DNA of 64,000 nt from Natronospirillum sp. (lineage in GTDB: Bacteria; Pseudomonadota; Gammaproteobacteria; Pseudomonadales; Natronospirillaceae), in contig NZ_JAIUMC010000008.1 in NCBI RefSeq assembly GCF_022565775.1, forward strand, positions 1-64,000, given 5' to 3'. Below the pieces are notes generated by a model. It saw only the letters and a program-made list of their open reading frames with translations. It had not been told where the DNA came from and made no database searches. Below are positions 54,054 through 63,901 of this stretch, piece after piece. The position numbers and the translations under genes were made by a program. Each line of letters starts with the position of its first letter. The stretch's first letter is position 1.

Positions 54054-55622
54054 ATGCGCAAGACGGGCCCTGTCACGCAAAAAGAAGTAGAGATAAAGCC
54101 TGGTGAGGAACTGATCTCTGCCACGGATCCCAAAAGCCGCATTACGCACTGCAATGAGGTCTTCGTGCGCATCAGTGGTTATAGTGAAGCGGAGCTGATT
54201 GGCGAGAGTCACAACCTGCTGCGGCATCCGGATATGCCGCAGGAGGCGTTCCGCATGATGTGGGACCGTATTCAAAACGGTCGACCCTGGATGGGGCTGG
54301 TAAAAAATCGGTGCAAGAACGGGGATCACTACTGGGTGGACGCCTATGTAATGCCGGTCTGGGAAGGGGACACCATTGTCGGTTACGAGTCGGTTCGGGT
54401 GCATGCGCCAAAGGAAATGAAAGCCCGGGCGGAGATTCTTTACGCCCGTCTCAATGCCGGAAAAAAGGCCTTCACCTGGCGCGAACATCTGCGTGCCTGG
54501 AAAGTCTTCACCGGTGTCGGCGCCTTGATGGCGCTGGTGGTGTTGGGACTGGTCAATATCACCGGCTTTGGTGCCATGAACCTCTGGAGTCAGTTGGTTA
54601 CAGCGGGCCTGACTGGTCTGGCCGTGACCTATGTGATTCCCACCCTGCTCAGGAAGCGCCTGGATTTTCTGCACGAGGTCATCAATGATCCAGTGGCGCA
54701 GTATGTCTACACCGGCGACATTGGCATATTGGGCGCCGTGCGACTCGCCCTGTTCGCCCAGCAACATCATACGTCAACCGTACTCGGGCGCATGGGCGGT
54801 TTGGCACGCGATCTGAGCGCCTCCACTGAAGACACCAGCGAGCGGCTGACCCATGTGGTGGACCGAGTAAAAGAACAGCGCACGGATACCGATACCATGG
54901 CTTCGGCAGTGCACGAAATGTCGGCCACCATTCGCGATGTGGCCGAAAACAGCCGCAGCACCGCCGGTGAAACAGCGCGCGTCACGCAGCAGGTTCGGGA
55001 CGGCAACGGCGTCCTGCAGAATGCCGTGAGCAAGATCAATGCGCTCAATTCTGAGGTCCGGCGTGCCAATGAAGTGGTGAGCAAACTGGCCACCGATTCG
55101 GGAGACATCAAGGCGGCTGTGGACAGCATCGGCGCCATCGCCGAACAGACCAATCTGCTGGCCCTGAATGCTGCCATCGAGGCTGCCCGGGCCGGTGAGC
55201 AGGGTCGAGGTTTTGCCGTGGTCGCCGATGAGGTGCGCAACCTGGCGCAGCGTACCCAAGAGAGTACTGTTTCCATTGCCGACCTGCTCAATCATCTGGT
55301 CGGAGCCACGGCCGATGCCGTTACGGCGATTGAAACCAGTCATGAAGAGGCCGAGGCCGGGGTCGCCGCGATCAATGAACTAAGCGAGAAAATGGAAGAT
55401 ATTCTGCGTGGTATTGGCGATATTGAACGAGGTACGGAGAATATATCGGAAGCCGTGAGCCAACAGGAACTGGCCTCCAGTGAAATGGCCGAATCGACCA
55501 ATCGCATTGCCGAGCGGGCAGAAGCCAATCAGGGTGACATGGATCAGGGTGCAGCGCTGGTTGACAATATCCGCCGCATGGCTGCCGAGCAGGCGTCTCT
55601 GATCGACCGCTTCAGCCGCTGA
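54054..55622 (+). CDS. PAS-domain methyl-accepting chemotaxis protein (Aer-like)
   Basis: The protein has 522 residues. A cytoplasmic N-terminal PAS domain (about 15-125, [34 protein letters not shown]-like helices) has the Aer layout. A membrane hairpin (about 150-195) follows without a periplasmic domain. The methyl-accepting hairpin tip is clear ([33 protein letters not shown]). In known Aer proteins PAS binds FAD and senses redox or oxygen. Whether it does here is not shown. A short CCCTGAA duplication precedes the gene. Its end overlaps the GIY-YIG gene by 11 bases. Confidence 0.93.
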   Translation: MRKTGPVTQKEVEIKPGEELISATDPKSRITHCNEVFVRISGYSEAELIGESHNLLRHPDMPQEAFRMMWDRIQNGRPWMGLVKNRCKNGDHYWVDAYVMPVWEGDTIVGYESVRVHAPKEMKARAEILYARLNAGKKAFTWREHLRAWKVFTGVGALMALVVLGLVNITGFGAMNLWSQLVTAGLTGLAVTYVIPTLLRKRLDFLHEVINDPVAQYVYTGDIGILGAVRLALFAQQHHTSTVLGRMGGLARDLSASTEDTSERLTHVVDRVKEQRTDTDTMASAVHEMSATIRDVAENSRSTAGETARVTQQVRDGNGVLQNAVSKINALNSEVRRANEVVSKLATDSGDIKAAVDSIGAIAEQTNLLALNAAIEAARAGEQGRGFAVVADEVRNLAQRTQESTVSIADLLNHLVGATADAVTAIETSHEEAEAGVAAINELSEKMEDILRGIGDIERGTENISEAVSQQELASSEMAESTNRIAERAEANQGDMDQGAALVDNIRRMAAEQASLIDRFSR

Positions 55623-55914
55623 TCAGGTCCAGTTTCTGTTGTCGGGTGAGGCGCCGCAGGCGCGCCTCTTCCTTTGCTGCGAGAGAGCGGGATGCACAGT
55701 GGCAATGCCAGGCCAGTTCAACGGGGCGCCGAGGCCGGGTATATCGGGCACCGCCACCCAACTCGCCATTGTGCTGGCGCAGTCGCCGAGTGATGTCGGT
55801 GGTGATGCCGGTATAGAGACTGGCATCGGCACAGCGCAGCATGTAGACCACCCACTCTCGGGTGGGGGCTTTCGACGTTGCCGGATGATTGGGTTCGGGC
55901 TGATTCATGTTCAT
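55612..55914 (-). CDS. GIY-YIG endonuclease-like protein
   Basis: The protein has 100 residues from ATG 55914. It shows [29 protein letters not shown] and a trailing [14 protein letters not shown], the pattern of small UPF0213/YhbQ-type GIY-YIG proteins. They are predicted nucleases of unclear function. The start is uncertain (55953, 55914 or 55908). None has a good ribosome site. It is convergent with the chemoreceptor gene. Confidence 0.85.
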   Translation of the reverse strand: MNMNQPEPNHPATSKAPTREWVVYMLRCADASLYTGITTDITRRLRQHNGELGGGARYTRPRRPVELAWHCHCASRSLAAKEEARLRRLTRQQKLDLISG

Positions 55915-55982
55915 TGGATTGTCAGAATCTGCAGTTCGGTCTATCCTGCACATGATACCAGCATCGCGATGCCGAGCGGATC

Positions 55983-56759
55983 ATGTCAACAGATACCCAG
56001 ATTCAACAACTGCCTTCCAGTGGCCAGACGCATCACCATGCACACCACCAGATGGTGTTCGGGCTGCGCGGGCGAGCTGAGTTTGAGCTTGAAGGGCCGG
56101 GCGGTCATGAAGTGACCCCTTGGGTGGGATGTCTGGTACCTTCGGAATACAACCATGCCTTTCAAGGTGTCGGGGACAATCAGATGCTGATCGTGAATAT
56201 CGATCAAAGCCCGCAGGCCGCTGCCCTGATTCATCCGCAACTGGTTGCCCCTTTGTTCAGCCAGCCACGCTATGTCAATCTCGACCTCGATTTTGTGCGA
56301 CTGCTCAGTGTGGTGGGTGCTGAAATGAGCCGACAGCCGAGTGATCGCTGGCTGGGTGCGCACTTTACCGGCACGCTGTTGCACGCGCTGTATCACCGCC
56401 TGTTCGATCAGAGCCCCCTGGCGGACAGGCGGGACAAGATCCCTCTGAACCGGATCGACAACTGGCTGCACCAACACCTCTCGGAGCCGATTAAGGTTTC
56501 CGACCTGGCCAGCCTGTGTTATCTCAGCGTCAGCCAGTTTCAGTATCTGTTTCGGCAGAAAACCGGCCTGACGCCCTATCAGCATGTGCTGAAACGGCGA
56601 TTACAGACAGCCAGTTGGCTCCTGCAGCACAGTTGTCAGCCGATCGCGGACATCGCGCTGCAGGTCGGCTTTGCCAATCAGAGTGCCCTCACCAAAGCCA
56701 TGAAAGCCCACTTGGGCAGAACACCCGCCGAAGTGCGACGGCAGTCCCGTCTGCATTGA
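55983..56759 (+). CDS. AraC-family regulator, likely of proline use
   Basis: The protein has 258 residues. A His-rich cupin-like N-terminal sensing domain (HHHAHHQMVFGLRGRAEFELEG) is followed by two C-terminal helix-turn-helix motifs (VSDLASLCYLSVSQFQYLFRQKTG and IADIALQVGFANQSALTKAMKAHLG). It lies directly upstream of putA on the same strand. In Pseudomonas the AraC-type PruR activates putA/putP, and this gene occupies the equivalent position. The ligand would be proline by analogy. Confidence 0.88.
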   Translation: MSTDTQIQQLPSSGQTHHHAHHQMVFGLRGRAEFELEGPGGHEVTPWVGCLVPSEYNHAFQGVGDNQMLIVNIDQSPQAAALIHPQLVAPLFSQPRYVNLDLDFVRLLSVVGAEMSRQPSDRWLGAHFTGTLLHALYHRLFDQSPLADRRDKIPLNRIDNWLHQHLSEPIKVSDLASLCYLSVSQFQYLFRQKTGLTPYQHVLKRRLQTASWLLQHSCQPIADIALQVGFANQSALTKAMKAHLGRTPAEVRRQSRLH

Positions 56760-56778
56760 CGAGCGCGCCATGATGCGA

Positions 56779-56799
56779 GCGGAAATTCGTCATTTCCGC
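56779..56799. promoter_or_regulatory. Inverted repeat in the putA promoter region
   Basis: GCGGAAAT-TCGTC-ATTTCCGC is a perfect 8-bp inverted repeat, 20 bases after the AraC stop and just before a TTGACA hexamer (56805-56810). It could be the regulator's site or a weak terminator. No T-run follows. Confidence 0.45.
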
Positions 56800-56899
56800 A
56801 GTTTTTGACAAAGCCTCCCGCCTTAATGACAAGAATCCGGACAATGCCTCGAAGTACTGTCGACCCATAACAAGTCAACAATACTGGAGGCATACCGTC

Positions 56900-59800
56900 A
56901 TGCGCCTGTCCTTTGATCCCGCCGCGCTGCTTGCCGGAGACTACCGTGACTGGAGAGATGCAGACTGGATGCGTCACATCACCCAGCTGTATGCGGTCGA
57001 TGAAACCGAGTGGATGAATCATCTGCTACCCATTGCCGAGGGCACGGCTGCGGAAGATCAGACCATCGTTGACCGGGCCGAGAGGATTGTCACGCGGGTC
57101 CGCAATGAAACCGAAGTGGCCCATGCGGTCGACAAGCTGCTGCAGGAATACAGCCTGGACAACGAGGAAGGCGTGATCCTGATGTGTCTGGCGGAAGCGC
57201 TGATGCGGGTCCCGGATGCGGAGACGGCGGATGACCTGATTCGGGACAAGTTGTCGCCCGCCGATTGGAAAGCCCACCTGGGTAAATCCGACTCACTGTT
57301 TGTCAATGCCTCCACCTGGGGCCTTCTGCTGACCGGCAAGGTAACCCAACTGGAAACACGCGAGAAAAATGCCGGCTCCGTCTTGGAAAAACTGATCAAC
57401 AGGGCTGGTGAGCCGGTCATCCGTCAGGCCATGCATCAAGCCATGCGCATCATGGGTCGTCAGTTCGTGCTCGGCCAGTCCATCAAGGAAGCGCTCAAGA
57501 ACGGCAAGTCCTACCGAGCGAAAGGGTATACCTACTCCTTCGACATGCTGGGCGAAGCCGCCATGACCGAGAAGGATGCAGAGCGCTATCTGGAAGCCTA
57601 TCGCAACGCCATCCAGTCGATCATCGATTTTCGCAAAAAGTGGCCGGACGACGTGCCGCTGCCCACCATTTCCATCAAGCTGTCAGCACTTCATCCGCGG
57701 TATGAAGCGTCGCACGAAGAGCGAGTGCTGACCGAGCTGGCAGACCGGGTACTGAGCCTGCTCAGGCTGGCGGTGCCCAATCAGATCGGAGTTACCATTG
57801 ATGCGGAAGAAGCGGATCGCCTCGAGCTGTCACTGAAGTTGTTCCGCACTGTATTCGAAAACCCGGAAGTTCGCGGGTTCAACAACTTCGGCATGGTGGT
57901 GCAGGCTTACTCGAAGCGCGCGCTGCCGGTGCTGGGTTACCTGGCCTCGCTGGCCCGTCGGCACGGCGAATCGATTCCTGTTCGTTTGGTCAAAGGGGCC
58001 TACTGGGATAGCGAAATCAAATTCTGTCAGCAACTGGGCACCCAAGGCTACCCGGTCTATACGCGCAAGGAGAACACCGATGTCGCCTACCTGGCCTGCG
58101 CGCGATACCTGCTGGGTGATGAGGCACAGCAGGGCCTGTTTCCACAGTTTGCCACGCACAATGCGCACACGGTGGCGGCCATCGAGACCCTGGGCAAGGG
58201 GCGTAATTTCGAGTTTCAGCGGTTGCACGGCATGGGCGACGCTCTCTACGACACCCTGATTGAAGATACTGAGCGCTCGGTGCGCATCTATGCGCCGGTC
58301 GGCGTGCACAAGGATCTGCTGCCCTATCTGGTGCGCCGGCTGCTGGAGAATGGCGCCAATTCGTCGTTCGTGCATCGCCTGGTGGATGCCCGCACCCCGG
58401 TGTCCGATCTGATCGAATCACCGGTCATGAAGGTGCGTACCCGGGAAGACCACAAGAACACCCTGATTCCACTGCCCCCCGAGATCTACGGCCCGGAGCG
58501 TCGCAACGCCAAGGGTCACAACCTGATGATAGACGGTGAAAGGAGTGCCCTGATGACGGCCATCGAACAGTTCCGCGAGCAGCGCTGGACCGCCAAACCA
58601 CTGATTGGCGGCAAGGCAGTGGAGACGCAGACCATCCTGCCGGTGACCAGCCCGCAGCTGCGCAGCGATGTGGTCGGCGAAGCCCACTATGCCAGTGCCG
58701 AGCATGCGCTGGAAGCACTGGAACATGCCAGCAAGGCCTTCTCCGACTGGTATCAGCAGCCGGCCGGCCAACGTGCGGCAGTGCTCGAGCGTATGGCCGA
58801 CCTGCTGGAAGAAAATGAGGCCGAAATGATCGCCCTGTGTGGGCGTGAGGCCGGCAAGACGCTGCAGGACGGCATAGATGAAGTGCGCGAAGCCGTTGAT
58901 TTCTGCCGCTTCTACGCTCGTGAAGCCCGGCATCACTTCAGTGAACCCATGCGCTTGCCCGGGCCGACAGGCGAAAGCAACGAACTCTATTATGAAGGGC
59001 GCGGTGTCTTCCTGTGTATCAGCCCCTGGAATTTCCCGCTTGCCATCTTCCTGGGCCAGATCAGTGCTGCGCTGGTGGCAGGCAATGCGGTCATTGCCAA
59101 ACCGGCAGAAACCACTTCGCTGATTGCCGCGCGAGCCGTTGAGCTCTACCACCAGGCCGGAGCGCCGGCCACCGTGCTGCAGCTGCTGCCCGGTGAAGGG
59201 GCGGTCATCGGTGGCGCACTGATTCCGGATGAACGCATTACCGGAGTGGCCTTTACCGGGTCGACCGAAACCGCCCACCGCATCAACCGGCAGTTGGCCG
59301 AGCGTACCGGCGCTATCCCCACGCTGATTGCGGAAACAGGGGGCCAGAATGCCATGATTGTGGACTCGACGGCCCTTCCCGAGCAGGTGATCACGGACGT
59401 TCTGCACTCCGCCTTCGCCTCGGCCGGGCAGCGCTGTTCGGCCCTGCGCATCCTCTGTGTGCAGGAAGACATCGCGCCGCGCGTCATGGAGCTGCTGACC
59501 GGTGCCATGGATGAATTGACGGTGGGCGACCCTACCCAGTTCAGCACCGACGTCGGTCCGGTCATTGACGAGAAGGCCCGCCAGGGCCTTGCCGACTACA
59601 TCGAGGATCAGAAGAACGCCGGCAAACTGGTGCATCAGGTGGCACTGCCGGAAGCCTGCCAGAAGGGCACTTTTATTGCCCCGACCGTGCTCAAGATCGG
59701 TGCTCTTTCGGAGCTGGGCCGTGAACAGTTCGGGCCGGTACTGCACGTCATGACCTACAAGTCACGCGAACTGGATCAGGTTATTGCCGGCATCAATGAT

Positions 59801-60079
59801 ACCGGCTACGGCCTGACGCTGGGCATTCATACTCGGAATGAAGCAACCGCTGCCTATATCGAGAAACGGGTTCGGGTGGGCAACTGCTATGTCAACCGGA
59901 ACCAGATCGGTGCAGTGGTCGGCGTGCAGCCGTTCGGTGGCCGAGGCCTGTCCGGTACCGGTCCCAAGGCCGGGGGCCCGAATTATGTGCTGCGATTTGC
60001 CACTGAGCGGACGCGCACCATCAACACCACAGCAGTGGGCGGTAACGCCACGCTGCTGTCGTTGTCCGGCGATGCCTGA
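56900..60079 (+). CDS. putA: Bifunctional proline dehydrogenase / P5C dehydrogenase, short PutA without repressor domain
   Basis: PutA oxidises proline to glutamate. The 1059-residue protein has the proline dehydrogenase barrel (about 130-460, FDMLGEAAMTEKDAERYLEAY, RLVKGAYWDSEIK) and the aldehyde dehydrogenase half (about 540-1040, NFPLAIFLGQISAALVAGNAV, catalytic Glu in AETGGQNAMIV, Cys in SAGQRCSALRIL). The ribbon-helix-helix DNA-binding domain of trifunctional PutA is absent, as is the long C-terminal extension, so regulation must come from elsewhere. An AraC gene is adjacent. putP follows 93 bases later. Confidence 0.97.
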   Translation: MRLSFDPAALLAGDYRDWRDADWMRHITQLYAVDETEWMNHLLPIAEGTAAEDQTIVDRAERIVTRVRNETEVAHAVDKLLQEYSLDNEEGVILMCLAEALMRVPDAETADDLIRDKLSPADWKAHLGKSDSLFVNASTWGLLLTGKVTQLETREKNAGSVLEKLINRAGEPVIRQAMHQAMRIMGRQFVLGQSIKEALKNGKSYRAKGYTYSFDMLGEAAMTEKDAERYLEAYRNAIQSIIDFRKKWPDDVPLPTISIKLSALHPRYEASHEERVLTELADRVLSLLRLAVPNQIGVTIDAEEADRLELSLKLFRTVFENPEVRGFNNFGMVVQAYSKRALPVLGYLASLARRHGESIPVRLVKGAYWDSEIKFCQQLGTQGYPVYTRKENTDVAYLACARYLLGDEAQQGLFPQFATHNAHTVAAIETLGKGRNFEFQRLHGMGDALYDTLIEDTERSVRIYAPVGVHKDLLPYLVRRLLENGANSSFVHRLVDARTPVSDLIESPVMKVRTREDHKNTLIPLPPEIYGPERRNAKGHNLMIDGERSALMTAIEQFREQRWTAKPLIGGKAVETQTILPVTSPQLRSDVVGEAHYASAEHALEALEHASKAFSDWYQQPAGQRAAVLERMADLLEENEAEMIALCGREAGKTLQDGIDEVREAVDFCRFYAREARHHFSEPMRLPGPTGESNELYYEGRGVFLCISPWNFPLAIFLGQISAALVAGNAVIAKPAETTSLIAARAVELYHQAGAPATVLQLLPGEGAVIGGALIPDERITGVAFTGSTETAHRINRQLAERTGAIPTLIAETGGQNAMIVDSTALPEQVITDVLHSAFASAGQRCSALRILCVQEDIAPRVMELLTGAMDELTVGDPTQFSTDVGPVIDEKARQGLADYIEDQKNAGKLVHQVALPEACQKGTFIAPTVLKIGALSELGREQFGPVLHVMTYKSRELDQVIAGINDTGYGLTLGIHTRNEATAAYIEKRVRVGNCYVNRNQIGAVVGVQPFGGRGLSGTGPKAGGPNYVLRFATERTRTINTTAVGGNATLLSLSGDA

Positions 60080-60172
60080 TCGGTTGTCGCAGGAAGAAAG
60101 TGAGCTGGCAGTTGTTCGGGATATTCACACCCGGTGCTGCCCAAAACAACTACAACAAGTAGAGGAACAACC

Positions 60173-61630
60173 ATGGTTGGAAACAGTGTCACCATTACCA
60201 TAACCTTTATCATCTACCTTGCAGGTATGATGGCTATTGGTGTATGGGCCTATCGTCGCACCAACAGTCTGGAAGACTACATACTGGGTGGGCGCTCTCT
60301 GGGTGCCTGGCCGTCCGCTCTGTCTGCAGGGGCGTCCGACATGTCAGGCTGGCTGCTGCTGGGTCTCCCTGGGGCGGCTTTTGCGTCGGGCCTTGGGGCC
60401 GGATGGATAGGTGTAGGCCTCCTGATCGGTACCTACCTGAACTGGCTGATAGTCGCGCCGCGCCTGCGCACCATGTCCTACAACGCTGGCAATGCACTGA
60501 CTCTGCCGCAGTACTTCGCCAACCGTTTTGAGGATCACCCGTCTCTGCGGATCATTTCGGCGATCTTCATCCTGCTGTTCTTCCTGTTCTACACCAGCTC
60601 CGGTCTGGTTGCCGGTGGCAAGCTGTTTGAAACGGTATTCGGCCTGGATTACACGCTGGCCGTGGCCATCGGTACCATCGCTATTGTCTCTTATACGCTG
60701 TTTGGTGGTTTTCTTGCGGTCTCCTGGACGGATCTGGTACAGGGGCTGCTGATGGTCGCCGCACTGCTGATCGTGCCAGTATTGGCAATGAATGCCATGG
60801 ATGTCTCGCCAATGGCCGCCATCAGCGACCAGAATCCGGCCATGACGGATATCTGGACGGATGGCACCGGAACTGCACTCGGCTTTATCGGCATCGTATC
60901 CTCTCTGGCCTGGGGCCTGGGCTATTTCGGCCAGCCGCACATCCTGGCTCGTTTCAAGGGCATCAAGAGCCGTGAGGCTGTGAAATCAGCACGTCGTATC
61001 GCCGTGACCTGGACTGCCCTGGGGCTGTTCGGTGCCATGTTTGTCGGTGTGGTGGGTGTCGGCTACTTCGGTGATGGGCTGGCTGACGGGGAAACCGTGT
61101 TCATCATGCTGGTGGAAGCGGTATTCCATCCGGTCATCGCGGGCTTCCTGCTGGCGGCGATTCTGGCGGCCATCATGTCCACTGCGGACTCGCAGTTGCT
61201 GGTGTCCTCATCGGCGCTTACCGAAGATTTCTACCGCGCCATTTTCAACCCGAATGCTGACGCCGAGTCACTGGTGAAGATCGGTCGCATTGCGGTGGTT
61301 GTGATTGCCCTGGTTGCCTTCTTCATTTCGCTGGACGATGAAAGTGTGGTTCTGGATCTGGTGGCCTACGCCTGGGCCGGCTTCGGTGCGGCCTTCGGCC
61401 CGGCCGTCATCCTGTCCTTGTTCTGGGAGCGCATGAACCGTCAGGGTTGCCTGGCCGGCATCATCGTCGGTGGTTCCACCGTTGTGCTCTGGGAGTTCAT
61501 CGGCAGCCCGTTGGGCCTTTACGAGATCGTACCCGGGTTCATCTTGTCGACCATCGCGATCATCGTGGTCAGCAACCTGACCCCGAAGCCGTCCAAGAAG
61601 ATGGAAGAGGTGTTCAACGAGTCCATCTGA
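60173..61630 (+). CDS. putP: Sodium/proline symporter
   Basis: The protein has 485 residues from ATG 60173 with AGAGGA upstream. This SLC5 transporter has about 13 helices and the PutP signature YRRTNSLEDYILGGRSLGAWPSALSAGASDMSGWLLLGLPGA. It brings proline in with Na+. It shares orientation with putA and ends in a strong terminator. Confidence 0.95.
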   Translation: MVGNSVTITITFIIYLAGMMAIGVWAYRRTNSLEDYILGGRSLGAWPSALSAGASDMSGWLLLGLPGAAFASGLGAGWIGVGLLIGTYLNWLIVAPRLRTMSYNAGNALTLPQYFANRFEDHPSLRIISAIFILLFFLFYTSSGLVAGGKLFETVFGLDYTLAVAIGTIAIVSYTLFGGFLAVSWTDLVQGLLMVAALLIVPVLAMNAMDVSPMAAISDQNPAMTDIWTDGTGTALGFIGIVSSLAWGLGYFGQPHILARFKGIKSREAVKSARRIAVTWTALGLFGAMFVGVVGVGYFGDGLADGETVFIMLVEAVFHPVIAGFLLAAILAAIMSTADSQLLVSSSALTEDFYRAIFNPNADAESLVKIGRIAVVVIALVAFFISLDDESVVLDLVAYAWAGFGAAFGPAVILSLFWERMNRQGCLAGIIVGGSTVVLWEFIGSPLGLYEIVPGFILSTIAIIVVSNLTPKPSKKMEEVFNESI

Positions 61631-61660
61631 TGGGTGGTAACGCTTGAAAGCAAGAACCAA

Positions 61661-61688
61661 AAGGGCGCCTCAGGGCGCCCTTTTTTGT
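61661..61688 (+). terminator. Rho-independent terminator of the put genes
   Basis: Stem AAGGGCGCC (61661-61669) pairs with GGCGCCCTT (61674-61682), loop TCAG, followed by TTTTTGTTT. It stands 31 bases after the putP stop. Confidence 0.9.
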
Positions 61689-61754
61689 TTTGGTAGGTAT
61701 TGTGCCCAGAAGCCAACTTCTATTTGCGAATTCGCGCTGGGCGCAGATAGAGCA

Positions 61755-61825
61755 ATCGCGCACGGGGTGCGCTCCTACGGGCACGAGCGGTGGCTTTGCC
61801 GTAGGAGCCCAGCCCTCTGGGCGAT
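61755..61825. repeat. Pair of inverted REP-like units
   Basis: Unit one (61755-61780, ATCGCGCACGGGGTGCGCTC plus CTACGG) matches the copy at 1031. Unit two (61800-61825) begins GTAGGAGCCC and ends CTGGGCGA in reverse orientation. Two facing units separated by about 20 bases recall BIME-type arrangements. Confidence 0.7.
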
Positions 61826-61870
61826 TCGAGACTACGGCAGCGTTGGAGTCGCCTGCCGGTTGTCTGGCGC

Positions 61871-62893
61871 TCAGGCGATGGCTGCGGCCTTGGGCAGTCG
61901 GTCTTCTTCCACAGCAAAACAGGATGCAAAGTGCTCGCCTGTCGTCGCGATCAGCGTCGGCACCTCCGCCTTGCAACGATCATTGGCAAACTCGCAGCGC
62001 GGATGGAAGGTACAGCCAGTGGGCGGATTGATCGGGTTGGGGATTTCGCCCTTGACCGGTTTGCGCACGCGCCCGGTCATCTCGTGATCGGGAATCGCAT
62101 CCAGCAGCATCCGGGTGTAGGGGTGCGACGGGTTGCGGAACAGTTCATGCGCCGGCGCATTCTCGACCAGGGCACCCAGATACAACACGCCGATTCGATC
62201 GGCCATATGGCGCACCACCGACATGTCATGGCTGATGAACAGATAGGTCAGGCCGAGTTCGTCCTGCAGATCCTGCATCAGATTGAGGATCTGTGCCTGC
62301 ACCGAGACATCCAGTGCCGACGTCGGCTCATCGCAGACCAGAAAGTCCGGCTTGGCTGACAGGGCCCGGGCAATGGCAATGCGCTGGCGCTGCCCGCCGG
62401 AAAACTCATGCGGAAACTTGTGCCGGTCACGACCGGCCAGTCCGACGATATCCAGCAGTTCCTCCACCCGCTTGGTAACCGTGGTTTCCATCTGCCCGGC
62501 CAGGCCAAAGGCATGTATCGGCTCGGCGATGATGTCGCCGACCCGCCAGCGCGGATTCAGGCTGGCAAACGGGTCCTGGAAGATCATCTGCACACGGCGG
62601 CGCAGGGTAATGAACTCCTTGCCGCGCGCTTCGGGCAGTGCCTTGCCATCAAACAGAATGCGCCCGCTCGTTGGCCGGATCAGATCCACCACCAGTTTGG
62701 CGATGGTGGACTTGCCCGAGCCGGATTCACCGACCAGGGCAAAGGTTTCACCCTTCGGAATAGCGAAGGAGACGTTGTCCACGGCGCGCAGGTGCTGCTG
62801 GGGCAGTCGCTCTATAAGGCGGTTCAGCAGTGGCTTCGAGACGTCGAATTCACGCGACAGGTTGCTGACTTGCAGCAGCGGTGATTCACTCAT
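61871..62893 (-). CDS. dppF: Peptide ABC transporter ATP-binding subunit (DppF/OppF type)
   Basis: The 340-residue ATPase has Walker A GESGSGKST, FSGGQRQRIAIARAL, Walker B LVCDEPTSALDVSVQ and the C-terminal oligopeptide-transporter motif with Cys-rich CTFHPRCEFANDRC, which in relatives binds a 4Fe-4S-type cluster. It starts 4 bases inside dppD and completes the operon. The substrate could be dipeptides or other small peptides. Confidence 0.93.
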   Translation of the reverse strand: MSESPLLQVSNLSREFDVSKPLLNRLIERLPQQHLRAVDNVSFAIPKGETFALVGESGSGKSTIAKLVVDLIRPTSGRILFDGKALPEARGKEFITLRRRVQMIFQDPFASLNPRWRVGDIIAEPIHAFGLAGQMETTVTKRVEELLDIVGLAGRDRHKFPHEFSGGQRQRIAIARALSAKPDFLVCDEPTSALDVSVQAQILNLMQDLQDELGLTYLFISHDMSVVRHMADRIGVLYLGALVENAPAHELFRNPSHPYTRMLLDAIPDHEMTGRVRKPVKGEIPNPINPPTGCTFHPRCEFANDRCKAEVPTLIATTGEHFASCFAVEEDRLPKAAAIA

Positions 62894-63876
62894 GCTGAGG
62901 CCTCCTGATCAAACAGCCAGCAAGCGACCTGGCTGTCTTCGCTGCCCTCGACCGCGATAAGGTCCGGGCGCTCCTGGTAACAGCGATCAAATGCTCTTTC
63001 GCAGCGCGGGTTGAACGCGCAGCCTTTGGGGATATTATCCAGTCTGGGCATGGAGCCGGGAATCTGGGTCAGTCGATCAATGTCATGGGTAAGGGATGGA
63101 ATGGAGCCCATCAGGCCCACCGTATAGGGGTGGTGGGGGTCCAGAACCACCTGCCGCACCGTACCGATTTCCGCCAGACGACCGGCATACATGACGGCGA
63201 CCCGGTCAGCGGCCTCGGCAATGACACCCATGTCATGGGTGACCAGAATAACCGAGGCGCCGCGATCCCGGCACAGTTTCTTCAGCACGTCGATAATCTG
63301 CGCCTGCACGGAAACGTCCAGTGCGGTGGTCGGCTCGTCGGCTATGATCAGGTCGGGCTCGCCGGCCAGGGCCAGCGCAATCACCACCCGTTGGCGCATG
63401 CCACCCGAAAAGTGGTGCGGGTAGTCGTCTACCCGGCGGCGTGCGGCAGGGATGCCCACTTCTTCCAGCAACTGGACAGCCCGCTCGCGCGCCTCTTTTT
63501 CGGACAGCGGCAGGTGCGTGCGGATGGTTTCGATCAACTGCTCGGCGATGGTCAGAATGGGGTTCAGCGACGTCAGCGGGTCCTGAAAGATCATCGCGAT
63601 CTTCTTGCCACGGATGCGCCGCATCTTGTGATAGGGCAGGTTGTCGATGCGCTGCCCGTCGAGCAGTATCTCGCCCTGGGCGATATGCCCCGGCGGTTCC
63701 AGCAGGCCGATAATGGCGGCGCCGGTCAATGACTTGCCGGCGCCGGACTCACCGACCATGCCCAGTATTTCACCGCGGCGCACATCGAAATTGATATGGT
63801 CCAGGGCGGTCAGCACCTTGTCCCGCTTGGGGAATTCGACGACCAGATCCCGGATTGATAGTAATACGTCACTCAT
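62890..63876 (-). CDS. dppD: Peptide ABC transporter ATP-binding subunit (DppD/OppD type)
   Basis: The 328-residue ATPase has [56 protein letters not shown] and [14 protein letters not shown]. It lies between the permease and dppF. The permease stop is 26 bases upstream. Confidence 0.93.
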   Translation of the reverse strand: MSDVLLSIRDLVVEFPKRDKVLTALDHINFDVRRGEILGMVGESGAGKSLTGAAIIGLLEPPGHIAQGEILLDGQRIDNLPYHKMRRIRGKKIAMIFQDPLTSLNPILTIAEQLIETIRTHLPLSEKEARERAVQLLEEVGIPAARRRVDDYPHHFSGGMRQRVVIALALAGEPDLIIADEPTTALDVSVQAQIIDVLKKLCRDRGASVILVTHDMGVIAEAADRVAVMYAGRLAEIGTVRQVVLDPHHPYTVGLMGSIPSLTHDIDRLTQIPGSMPRLDNIPKGCAFNPRCERAFDRCYQERPDLIAVEGSEDSQVACWLFDQEASA

Positions 63877-63901
63877 AACCAGTTTCTACCTTGTTCCAGG
63901 G

